A DNA stretch of 27,820 nt from Candidatus Enterococcus ferrettii (GTDB lineage Bacteria; Bacillota; Bacilli; Lactobacillales; Enterococcaceae): NCBI RefSeq assembly GCF_017377655.1, contig NZ_JAFREL010000001.1, positions 1 to 27,820 on the forward strand. The letters run 5' to 3'. Both the position numbers and the translations under genes were made by a program. The notes under the pieces were generated by a model, which was not told the DNA's origin, did not search any database, and saw only the letters and a program-made list of their open reading frames with translations. Numbering within the stretch: the first letter of the stretch is position 1; every line of letters starts with the position of its first letter. Of the stretch, positions 15,108 through 21,585 are shown in pieces.

Positions 15108-15494
15108 TCAGGTGGCTTCAGAGTCGGTAACGTTTTGGAAAATCTTGGCTGCTGATTTTATAAGAGACTTGGTTTTTTCAATAAACTTGCGAACAGGATT
15201 CAGTTTCAAGCCCAATATCCGCAACTCACTGGTTTCAAAATAATCCACGAAATACCAGAAAAACTGCTTCATGGTTTTCGTCGCTTTTGTATTCATAAAT
15301 AGGTAACGAACTAAGTCTTGCAATACCAGAGCGAACTCCTTCGCACCAAGCTGATAACGTACACGTAATGCAAGCAGTAGTTTGATGGTCATGGTGCCAT
15401 TTTGAGTTTCCTGATAATATTCCATGAGTCTTTGCTCAATGGTTTCGAGTTTGAGGTTAAATAGTTGTTGGTGCGTAAAGGGTTGCTCTGCCAT
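15108..15494 (-). CDS. Unknown 128-residue protein
   Basis: A mostly helical protein: HQQLFNLKLETIEQRLMEYYQE, IKLLLALRVRYQLGAKEFAL, VLQDLVRYLFMNTKATKTMKQF, then an aromatic patch (FWYFVDYFETS) and a basic C-terminal half (NPVRKFIEKTKSLIKSAAKIF). No signal peptide or clear transmembrane span is visible, although the aromatic patch could touch membrane. I chose the second of two close ATGs because AGGAG lies nine bases before it; the first directly touches the Shine-Dalgarno sequence. It sits between two DUF2922-like genes in a leftward set headed by a DUF1659-like gene. I do not recognise the family. Confidence 0.6.
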   Translation of the reverse strand: MAEQPFTHQQLFNLKLETIEQRLMEYYQETQNGTMTIKLLLALRVRYQLGAKEFALVLQDLVRYLFMNTKATKTMKQFFWYFVDYFETSELRILGLKLNPVRKFIEKTKSLIKSAAKIFQNVTDSEAT

Positions 15495-15604
15495 TGTATT
15501 CATCTCCTAATTTTTTTATATGCACTCAAGCCAGAAGTCCAGCTTGGCTAAATAAATAAGTAAGAGAAGTGTGGCACGTCTGCCAACACTTCTCAAATAT
15601 TCAA

Positions 15605-15847
15605 TTAACGTGTAACAGGTTCTTCTTCAAAGATTGGTGTTTCAATGGTTTCGACATACTTCGCACTAACGACTGTTTCAAATAAACGAATGCCATCCTT
15701 CTGAAACAAATTCAATTGAGCCAGTTCCCCTAATAAACCTTTGATCTGTGAGGGAGTCTTTGTTGTATCTGGATTGCTAAGGCTCCATGTCTGCGATTTT
15801 CCTGCCCCATTTCTAAAAATAGAAACTAACTTCACGACTCGATTCAT
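15605..15847 (-). CDS. DUF2922-like protein
   Basis: An 80-residue protein: MNRVVKLVSIFRNGAGKSQT, then WSLSNPDTTKTPSQIKGLLGEL, LFQKDGIRLFETVVSAKYVETIETPIFE. The sequence order (strand, turn, strand, helix, strand) and the ending AKYVETIE match the small DUF2922 family of Firmicutes, often found next to DUF1659 proteins, as here. A good AGGAGG lies about ten bases before the ATG. It is two bases downstream of the DUF1659-like gene, so the pair is one transcription unit. The function of these proteins is not established. Confidence 0.7.
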   Translation of the reverse strand: MNRVVKLVSIFRNGAGKSQTWSLSNPDTTKTPSQIKGLLGELAQLNLFQKDGIRLFETVVSAKYVETIETPIFEEEPVTR

Positions 15848-15849
15848 GA

Positions 15850-16065
15850 TTATTCAACCTCCTTCGTAATACGAGATTGGACAGTCATAATCACACTATC
15901 TAGCGAACTGCCTTGTTGAGATAGCTCTGCCATGATCTCTCCTAATTTCACCACATCTTCTTCGGGTGGATTATCAATTACATTTGAAAAATTCACTTTC
16001 TTCTGTTTGTCTTCCCCAGCTTGTTCGATTTGTACCTGTAATTTTGTGCCTAGCTTTTGAATCAC
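15850..16065 (-). CDS. DUF1659-like protein
   Basis: A 71-residue protein: LGTKLQVQIEQAGEDKQKKV, NFSNVIDNPPEEDVVKLGEIMAELSQ, SLDSVIMTVQSRITKE. Its strand-helix-strand pattern and its place directly before a DUF2922-like gene fit DUF1659. Translation starts at a GTG eight bases after GGAGG. It is the first gene of a leftward cluster (15850, 15605, 15108, 14481). The region upstream holds a large inverted repeat and a weak promoter-like pair (TTGTAC, 17 bases, TATTCA on the minus strand). Function is unknown. Confidence 0.65.
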   Translation of the reverse strand: MIQKLGTKLQVQIEQAGEDKQKKVNFSNVIDNPPEEDVVKLGEIMAELSQQGSSLDSVIMTVQSRITKEVE

Positions 16066-16182
16066 TTTTCATTCCTCCGTTTTCTGTTTTTGTTTGTATT
16101 TGGTAGTGCTTGTTGTGTTTCCCGGCCGGTGATTAAACCATACTTGAATAACAAAAATTTGAAAACTGTACAAATAGGTACC

Positions 16183-16280
16183 TGACCCTACAAATACGAC
16201 CATGAAAATTTGGAGGAATCTTGATTTAATAGGATTTTACTTGTTTTAGTCAAAGAAAAAGTGTCGTATTTGTGGGGTCA
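16183..16280. repeat. Inverted repeat, 18-bp arms, 62-base spacer
   Basis: The left arm at 16183-16200 (TGACCCTACAAATACGAC) and the right arm at 16263-16280 are inverted copies with 17 of 18 positions identical. It lies in the 392-base gap between the DUF1659-like gene and the ComK-like gene. No T-run follows, so it is not a normal terminator. It could be a miniature mobile element, a pair of recombinase sites or a regulator-binding pair. Confidence 0.65.
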
Positions 16281-16388
16281 AAGAAAAGTATTGTTTCCAA
16301 GGAAAAAAGAGGGATGATTGTGAAAATAGGTGCTGTATAGGTTCGTACAAAAGGAATTTGAAATGTGAAATGACTAGAAATAGCAGAC

Positions 16389-16439
16389 AAAAAAAGTTGC
16401 CTTCGTTTCCCGAAACGGGAATAAGATAACGAAGACAAC
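16389..16439 (-). terminator. Terminator of the ComK-like gene
   Basis: On the minus strand GTTGTCTTCGTT pairs with AACGAAGGCAAC (one G-U pair), followed by a run of seven T. Loop about 20 bases, with a small internal hairpin. Confidence 0.8.
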
Positions 16440-16457
16440 CTGTATAAAGCGATACTA

Positions 16458-17192
16458 TTAGTTAATTAATTTAGTCAATAAATCAGAAAAGGTCTCATAA
16501 TTCCACTCTGCTGGATCGATTGAACGACCAAGACGCAGGAATGTTTGCAGCGCATGGTCCTGTTCATAAGCTTCCTTCAACGCATAAATCGGAAGTGGAA
16601 AGTCCTGCAACATGGCTCGTTTACTAATAGAGCGCAGAAAAGGGGTATCCGGTAACTGCAATAGGTTTAAGGGAGCAGTGGAACAAGTAAAACCAGACTG
16701 CAAATAATCACGTTTAAGCATCGATAAAATCGATAAAGCTTCCTCCGATCGGTTCCGTATCGTACGAACCGTTAAGGTCGTCTGAATGGTTAAGCCATTC
16801 AACAAGTGAATCATAGTGAATACTCCGGATTCTTTCAGTTCATAAATTTCTGCAGGATTAATCCAAGGACTATGCTGCGGATGCCCTAATGGAAAAAGAA
16901 CGGCAGACAAACTAGCGATAGGACTATTTCGTTTGCTGAAGCGATTGAATCGCTTGAGTGAATGAGTAAGTGAAGAATAATCTAAAAAATTATTTTGTTT
17001 AGCGTATTTTTGTAACGTGGTCAGGGTTTGATTGGGCTGATGGTATTGTTTGTTTTCGTAAAAGAGCATACTTTCATTCCGATCCGGGACAGGAAAGACT
17101 AAAGAAAGTACGTGATTTTCTGAAACGTGGTCAGTTTTTAAAGCTAAATCGTTTTCATTTGGTAATTCAAAAGAGGAAATTAATTTATACAT
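16458..17192 (-). CDS. ComK-like transcriptional regulator
   Basis: A 244-residue protein. The central part (SKRNSPIASLSAVLFPLGHP, then QHSPWINPAEIYELKESG and LNGLTIQTTLTVRTIRNRSE) lines up with ComK of Bacillus, where the order is KPPI, FLFPTxS, CGWIS, FxNGKTxxLPIS. ComK activates competence genes by binding AT-rich boxes. The N-terminus is divergent and the protein is longer than the usual 190 residues. I prefer the ATG at 17192 after an AGGGGTG; the upstream GTG lies inside that site. It is transcribed alone, with its own terminator and a long upstream region. Position next to the recombinase and matrix operon makes it a candidate regulator of them. Assignment is by motif only. Confidence 0.5.
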   Translation of the reverse strand: MYKLISSFELPNENDLALKTDHVSENHVLSLVFPVPDRNESMLFYENKQYHQPNQTLTTLQKYAKQNNFLDYSSLTHSLKRFNRFSKRNSPIASLSAVLFPLGHPQHSPWINPAEIYELKESGVFTMIHLLNGLTIQTTLTVRTIRNRSEEALSILSMLKRDYLQSGFTCSTAPLNLLQLPDTPFLRSISKRAMLQDFPLPIYALKEAYEQDHALQTFLRLGRSIDPAEWNYETFSDLLTKLIN

Positions 17193-17450
17193 GTTGTTTG
17201 TCACCCCTACGAGTTTTTTCGGTTTTTAGTGGGATGCCAGTGAAATGAGTATGAAGTGGATCCATCAAGGATTCTTTTTATCGCGAATAAAAAATACCTG
17301 TTCATGAACAATTGGCTATCTAATCGGGCCCCATAAATGCCTGTTGCTGAAACGCTGCACGGTTCTATCCATTTTCAATCATTTGACGATGACATCTAAA
17401 TACAATTGAGTGCTATAAGAGAATCATTACATTTCCGTTATAACACCCTA

Positions 17451-17481
17451 AGTATAAACTAATTTAAAAGAGAAATGTTAA
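17451..17481 (-). promoter_or_regulatory. Possible promoter of the ComK-like gene
   Basis: On the minus strand TTAACA (-35, five of six), a 19-base spacer and TATACT (-10). About 260 bases separate it from the start codon; that leader contains short inverted repeats but no gene. Confidence 0.4.
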
Positions 17482-17669
17482 AAGAACGCTGATGGGAGAG
17501 GATGTAAACTTTAGATTTAAGGTTTATTTCACAATCATCTTAATCTAGTTTAATCTATTGCGTAATTTTTACTATATAATTAGAAACCGCGATAGCAGTA
17601 ATTGTGGGAGCTTTTTTAGTAAGAAGACGGAATGATTAGATGACTATCGTTATTTAAAGAGTAAAAAAG

Positions 17670-17698
17670 GTTTCTTGGTATTAGAAATACCAAGAAAC
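17670..17698. repeat. Left inverted repeat (IR-L), also a leftward terminator
   Basis: A perfect 13-bp stem (GTTTCTTGGTATT with AATACCAAGAAAC) around the centre AGA. The 25 bases at 17674-17698 recur in inverted orientation at 19308-19332 with 23 matches, including the asymmetric centre. On the minus strand the stem is followed by CTTTTTT, a good terminator for leftward transcripts. The T-tract lies outside the segment between the repeats. Confidence 0.8.
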
Positions 17699-17741
17699 TT
17701 CAAAGGACTGTCGATAAGATCGTTATGTTTTTTATTTTTCA

Positions 17742-17770
17742 TTGGCTATTTACTAGTCTAATTATAGAAT
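17742..17770 (+). promoter_or_regulatory. Promoter of the recombinase gene
   Basis: TTGGCT at 17742-17747, a 17-base spacer and TAGAAT at 17765-17770. It reads rightward into the recombinase and overlaps the outward promoter on the other strand. The leader carries a small hairpin (GTATTT / AAATAC near 17850) and a repeated ACCGT. Confidence 0.5.
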
Positions 17771-17789
17771 ACGACAAAAAAATACGCAA
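17761..17789 (-). promoter_or_regulatory. Outward (leftward) promoter at the end of the segment
   Basis: On the minus strand TTGCGT at 17789-17784, a 17-base spacer and a perfect TATAAT at 17766-17761. It points left, out through the IR-L hairpin. In the present orientation the transcript would end at that terminator; after inversion it would read toward the matrix operon at 19454. Confidence 0.5.
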
Positions 17790-17934
17790 TATCTTTTAAC
17801 AAAATAATTAAAGTGGATTTTTTATTTCGTTTTTGTAATTATTTAACCGGCTGTATTTGTCTGGAAATACGAAAAAACAGGGCTATCCTATTTACCGTCA
17901 AAAAAACCGTACTTTATAGAAAGGAAGTATCAGG

Positions 17935-19041
17935 ATGCGCAGAGGAGAAAACATCTATCGGCGGAAGGACAAACGATGGGAAGGGAGGTATCCGAAGGGA
18001 AAAAAAGCGGATGGTACGACGCAATATGGTTCTGTGTACGGAAAAACCTTAACCCAGGTACGAGAAAAGCTGTATCCATTGAAGGTAAAGTATCAGCTGA
18101 TTCAAAAAATCCAAGGGGATTCAACCATTTCCCTTCGCGAATGGGGCTATCTTTGGCTGCATGAAGTGCAACCAACAGTCAAACAATCGACATATGCCAA
18201 CTATGAACACAAACTGATTCATTATGTTTTATCCGCTATTGGTGATTATAGCTTGAACGAACTGGATGAATCAGTAGGAGAAGAATTATTAGCAGTTTTG
18301 CAGCAACGCAAGTTAAAGCCTTCTACCATTCAAGTGATCTTTCGTATTACCAATCAATGCTTGACCATTGCGATGCGAAAGAAACGTATCAAAGTAAATC
18401 CGTTCACGCAGGTTAAGTTACCCAAAGTGGAAAAGACGAAAAATCAAGCAATAACAAGACAAGAACAAAAAAAGTTAGAAACTCTCGCTTTATCAGAAAA
18501 AAAGGGGAGAGGATTACCAGCCTTATTGGCGCTGCATGCGGGACTTAGAATTGGCGAAACCGCGGCTTTAGCTTGGCAAGATATTGATTTTGAAAATAAT
18601 CTTATCCATGTACGGTCCACCTTTCAACGGATTATTGGTCTGTATTCAGGAAAGAAGACCGAGTTGATTTACACGATCTCAAAGACCGCTTCTTCCCTAC
18701 GATCCATTCCAATGAGTGCTTTGTTAAAACGGGTTTTGTTGAAGCAAAAGAAACAAGCAACGGGGAAATTTGTTCTGACGAATAATAGTGAACCCTTAGA
18801 ACCAAGATTGTTTACCTATCATTTTCATAAGCTTCGTCTGAAAGCAGGGCTGGAAACCACGCATTTCCATCAATTGCGCCATACTTTTGCGACACGTTGC
18901 TTGGAAAGCAAAGGCGACATTATGAGTGTCAGTGCTTTAATGGGACACAGTTCTACTCAAATGACGTTAGATACGTATGCCGGCTCATTGATGGAGCAAC
19001 AAATTCAAGTGGTCGCCCAAATGGAACAGTCGATGAAGTAA
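17935..19041 (+). CDS. Tyrosine recombinase (phage-type integrase)
   Basis: A 368-residue site-specific recombinase. The N-terminus (ENIYRRKDKRWEGRYPKGK) is an AP2-like arm-binding domain, then a SAM-like core-binding domain (about 64-160), then the catalytic domain. All catalytic residues are present: Arg205 in AGLRIGE, Lys250 in TISKTAS, His312 and Arg315 in HQLRHTF, His338 in GHSS and the nucleophile Tyr348 in TYAGS. The ATG follows AAAGGAAG. No phage or conjugation genes are nearby and no tRNA end lies at its sides; it lies between inverted repeats beside a surface-matrix operon, so a role as a local inversion enzyme is more likely than as a prophage integrase. That is inference. Confidence 0.9.
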   Translation: MRRGENIYRRKDKRWEGRYPKGKKADGTTQYGSVYGKTLTQVREKLYPLKVKYQLIQKIQGDSTISLREWGYLWLHEVQPTVKQSTYANYEHKLIHYVLSAIGDYSLNELDESVGEELLAVLQQRKLKPSTIQVIFRITNQCLTIAMRKKRIKVNPFTQVKLPKVEKTKNQAITRQEQKKLETLALSEKKGRGLPALLALHAGLRIGETAALAWQDIDFENNLIHVRSTFQRIIGLYSGKKTELIYTISKTASSLRSIPMSALLKRVLLKQKKQATGKFVLTNNSEPLEPRLFTYHFHKLRLKAGLETTHFHQLRHTFATRCLESKGDIMSVSALMGHSSTQMTLDTYAGSLMEQQIQVVAQMEQSMK

Positions 19042-19307
19042 GTTACTTTTTTAAAACGTTTTTAAAAAATAATACTTATTTTTCGGAGGAAAACAGTTTG
19101 CTTTAACGAAGTAAGCGATTACTAATGAAATTTTAACTAGATAAACGCTCTTTTCGTTACATAACACACGTTATTTAATTATCTATCATATTTTTGTAGT
19201 CATTGTTATTTAATAAAATTTCTTCATTGACCACTTCACAAACTTTTTTGCCGTCATTCTCCGTCAAAGGAGGGCGTTCTTCCTTGCTGTAAAAGGGGTT
19301 CAGAGGG
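19042..19307. other. Intergenic DNA inside the right end of the segment
   Basis: AT-rich sequence without a gene. It holds an AT-only palindrome after the recombinase stop (TTTTTTAAAA and TTTTTAAAAAA near 19050-19066), a minus-strand TTGTGA with a weak AT-rich -10, and only a poor rightward promoter-like pair (TTTTTG, 17 bases, TAAAAT). I see no convincing rightward promoter that would serve the matrix operon in this orientation. Confidence 0.4.
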
Positions 19308-19332
19308 GGTTCTTAGTATTTCTAATACCAAG
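19308..19332. repeat. Right inverted repeat (IR-R)
   Basis: Inverted copy of the left repeat, 23 of 25 positions: GGTTCTTAGTATT, the centre TCT, then AATACCAAG. On the plus strand it is followed by TAAAAAAG, so it has no T-run and is not a terminator in either direction. This leaves a recombination or protein-binding site as the likelier role. Confidence 0.75.
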
Positions 19333-19369
19333 TAAAAAAGCAAAACGAGCGTAGTGCTTTTAAGAAAGT

Positions 19370-19445
19370 ATAGAGGAATAAACAATATTTATCAAAGTAT
19401 AGATGAATAGATAGAGGAATAGATAGAGAAATCGCATAGAGGAGG
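19370..19445 (+). repeat. 12-base degenerate tandem repeats in the operon leader
   Basis: Units ATAGATGAATAG (19399-19410), ATAGAGGAATAG (19411-19422), ATAGAGAAATCG (19423-19434) and a shortened CATAGAGGAGG (19435-19445) run directly into the ribosome binding site; a further ATAGAGGAATAA lies at 19370-19381. Each unit contains a GAGG- or GAGA-like core, so the repeats may act as ribosome standby or protein-binding sites. No clear promoter lies between the right inverted repeat and the first gene. Confidence 0.6.
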
Positions 19446-19453
19446 AAAGCCAT

Positions 19454-20371
19454 ATGTTCGGTTTTGGCAAGCAAAAGAAGGATGCTTATCAGGAATCAAC
19501 GCAAGATGATTACTATTACGATGAATATGACAATGAAGGATATGAAGAAGATTACGGGTATGACTCGTATCAAGAGGAAGGCTATGAACGTCCTGTTGAT
19601 AACCCTAGTGGGTATGATCGCGGGGAGCATCGCTCCAGAAGACGGACAGCTGCTCCTGTAGATGAACGATACGATGCTAGATATGAAGAGGACATGGAGT
19701 CCTTTCCAGCACAAAAAGCTGAAAAAGAATCTCGGAGAGAACCAGATACTCAGCTGCAACAGGAAGTGGAGCGCTTGGAAGAAACTGTCGCTCAGTTGAA
19801 ACATCAACTGGAAGTCAAACAAGCAGAAATGACTGGGATGGCTACCACTCTGACCGAAAAGGAGCAAGAATTACACGAACAACAAGCGAAATCTGAAAAA
19901 CAATTAGAAGCTCTACGTGAAGAAAAAGAAGAGGAGCAGAAGAATCTGCAAGCAGAAAAAGATCGTCAGATTCAAGAACTGACAAATCAAGTGGCCCAGC
20001 TGAACACGGAGCTGCAAGACAATCGAACCAATCAAACCGAGGCTTTGGTGCAAGCGCAACGACAAATTGAGTCACTGAAACAAACACAAAAAGAAAACGA
20101 AGACATGAAGGCAGAACTAGCAACGATCCTGATCGAAACGAAAAAACAAGAACGGGCAATTTTGGAACGAGCAGAATACGAAGCCAAAGGGATTCGCAGC
20201 CAAGCTGAACAGGAAGCCCATCAAGTGATTCATGATGCGTCATTAGAGTTACGCGTGATGAAGCAGGAAATTAGAAATTACCGTAAGCGTCTGCGTTCGG
20301 TACAAGAAGAAACAACCCAATTTTTTGTACGTTTGTTAGCGACAAGCGACAACTTATTGGATGACGAATAG
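19454..20371 (+). CDS. DivIVA-like coiled-coil protein, first gene of the matrix operon
   Basis: A 305-residue soluble protein. The first 80 residues are rich in Tyr, Asp and Glu (QDDYYYDEYDNEGYEEDYGY), then Arg-rich. From about residue 95 to 235 a long continuous coiled coil is evident (VERLEETVAQLKHQLEVKQ and similar heptads). The last 70 residues (AILERAEYEAKGIRSQAEQE then AHQVIHDASLELRVMKQEIR) have the form of the DivIVA/GpsB helical C-terminus. No signal peptide is present, so it acts inside the cell, perhaps as a polar or membrane-proximal scaffold for the export machinery encoded downstream. The ATG has an ideal AGGAGG. Family assignment is by pattern only. Confidence 0.6.
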   Translation: MFGFGKQKKDAYQESTQDDYYYDEYDNEGYEEDYGYDSYQEEGYERPVDNPSGYDRGEHRSRRRTAAPVDERYDARYEEDMESFPAQKAEKESRREPDTQLQQEVERLEETVAQLKHQLEVKQAEMTGMATTLTEKEQELHEQQAKSEKQLEALREEKEEEQKNLQAEKDRQIQELTNQVAQLNTELQDNRTNQTEALVQAQRQIESLKQTQKENEDMKAELATILIETKKQERAILERAEYEAKGIRSQAEQEAHQVIHDASLELRVMKQEIRNYRKRLRSVQEETTQFFVRLLATSDNLLDDE

Positions 20372-20385
20372 AAGAGGGGTGGTTT

Positions 20386-21540
20386 TTGGTGAAGCAAGCA
20401 CAGAATCAACTCGCCTTATACCCCACTCCTGCGCCCATTATGCAAGAGGAGCTGCGTAAACAGCCGTTGTTAGAGGAAATTGAACGAGCGTGTGAGTATT
20501 TGTATGCACCGCATGGCACTTTGACGGAGGCCCAGCGGAAAAAGATTTACCAGCATTTTGAACAATTATTTCGTCTGATGAACAGCAGTTATCATGTGGA
20601 GCTGTTAGTGCCAACTGGCTACTTCGACTGGTCTAGCTTTTGGCAATCGCTGCATCAATTCTTTCCCCAATTTGCTTGGATTAAGGCGCAAACAGAAGAG
20701 CCGAAATATGGTCGACAAGTTTATCGCTTTGATTTTATTCCATTGGCTTTTCGAGAAATCGGCTTTCCTTTCGGCATTCATCTAGAAGACAGTCTGACCC
20801 AACAATTATCCTTGTCTCCCGAAGAGGCCTTGGAACGGGCAGAACAGTTATTACTGGAATTAGCTGGACAACACTTGTCAGATGTATCGCCTAAATCAAA
20901 GGAAGCATCAGAAACGAGTGCAGTCGTTCCACTTAAGCAAGCAGAGGAACAGGCGAAGGATGTTGCGCGAGTTCAACAGGAAGAAGTAAAGCAGGAAAGT
21001 CAAAGCAAGGCCCGTTTGCGAGCTGTGAATCAGAAGTTAGAAATGGTAATTGAAAAGCTGGAAGTATCCATGCTCTACAGTGGGATCCAATACTTTGAAC
21101 GAGAGAATAAAGAAGAAAATGATTGGGATAAACGGATCAAGATCAGTTTGCGGGAATATACGTATTTACTTCAGAAGGCTCGTTTTTTGGAACAGATGTG
21201 GAATTTGAACGGTGAGTTGATTAATAAAACTGAAAAAATGACTGTGACCGGTAATAAATTAGTTTACGAACGAGATCAAGTCAAACACATCAAAGCCAAT
21301 CTTTCGGCCAGAGACATTCACTTTGTCCTGTATGAATGCCAAGTAATTGAATCACGAGCGAAGGTACATGCTCGTCCGTGGTTCAGGAAGCCTTACGTCA
21401 AGCTGATGAAGATGGATTATGACAATTTACTGAGTAAAGCTGCTTACTTTGATCTTTTGCAAGGAGAAAGTGCCTTGTTGGAACGAATGGTACGTGAACA
21501 AAAAGATGCGCCAGTTAAAGAAGCTCAGGAGGTTGGCTGA
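20386..21540 (+). CDS. Unknown cytoplasmic protein of the matrix operon
   Basis: A 384-residue protein without signal peptide or membrane helix. The N-terminal half (about 1-165) looks like a globular domain with aromatic-rich segments (PTGYFDWSSFWQSLHQFFPQ and YRFDFIPLAFREIGFPFGIH). A charged, low-complexity linker (about 170-215) follows, then a helical C-terminal domain beginning with LRAVNQKLEMVIEKLEVSML, with LREYTYLLQKARFLEQMWNL and a basic end (KPYVKLMKMDYDNLLSKAAY). The start is TTG at 20386 or the adjacent GTG at 20389, after AGAGGGGTGG. It follows the coiled-coil gene by 14 bases and precedes a signal peptidase gene, so an assembly or scaffold role is possible. I do not recognise a family. 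Confidence 0.6.
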   Translation: MVKQAQNQLALYPTPAPIMQEELRKQPLLEEIERACEYLYAPHGTLTEAQRKKIYQHFEQLFRLMNSSYHVELLVPTGYFDWSSFWQSLHQFFPQFAWIKAQTEEPKYGRQVYRFDFIPLAFREIGFPFGIHLEDSLTQQLSLSPEEALERAEQLLLELAGQHLSDVSPKSKEASETSAVVPLKQAEEQAKDVARVQQEEVKQESQSKARLRAVNQKLEMVIEKLEVSMLYSGIQYFERENKEENDWDKRIKISLREYTYLLQKARFLEQMWNLNGELINKTEKMTVTGNKLVYERDQVKHIKANLSARDIHFVLYECQVIESRAKVHARPWFRKPYVKLMKMDYDNLLSKAAYFDLLQGESALLERMVREQKDAPVKEAQEVG

Positions 21541-21585
21541 GGTCGCAGATTCTCTCCTTTTTATCGCTGGTCTCTTCCAACAAAA

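Larger units (their letters stand above)
17674..19332. mobile_element. Candidate invertible segment carrying its recombinase
   Basis: A segment of about 1.66 kb bounded by two inverted copies of a 25-base near-palindrome and containing one complete gene, a tyrosine recombinase. The repeats have the form of tyrosine-recombinase core sites: two inverted 9-bp arms around a short centre that matches only when one copy is inverted. This geometry favours inversion over excision. The segment carries an inward promoter for the recombinase and a consensus-like outward promoter at its left end. Inversion is inferred, not shown. Confidence 0.5.

Noticed and set aside
17575..17580. Plus-strand TATAAT as a promoter for the recombinase region
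   Set aside because: The nearest -35-like box is only 11 bases away and no other suitable box exists at 16-18 bases.
17935..19041. Integrase as marker of a prophage or integrative conjugative element
   Set aside because: No phage structural, replication or conjugation genes are visible on either side, and the flanking repeats are inverted rather than direct.
19308..19332. Right inverted repeat as a rho-independent terminator
   Set aside because: It is followed by A-rich sequence on the plus strand and by CCCCTCTGAA on the minus strand, with no T-run in either direction.
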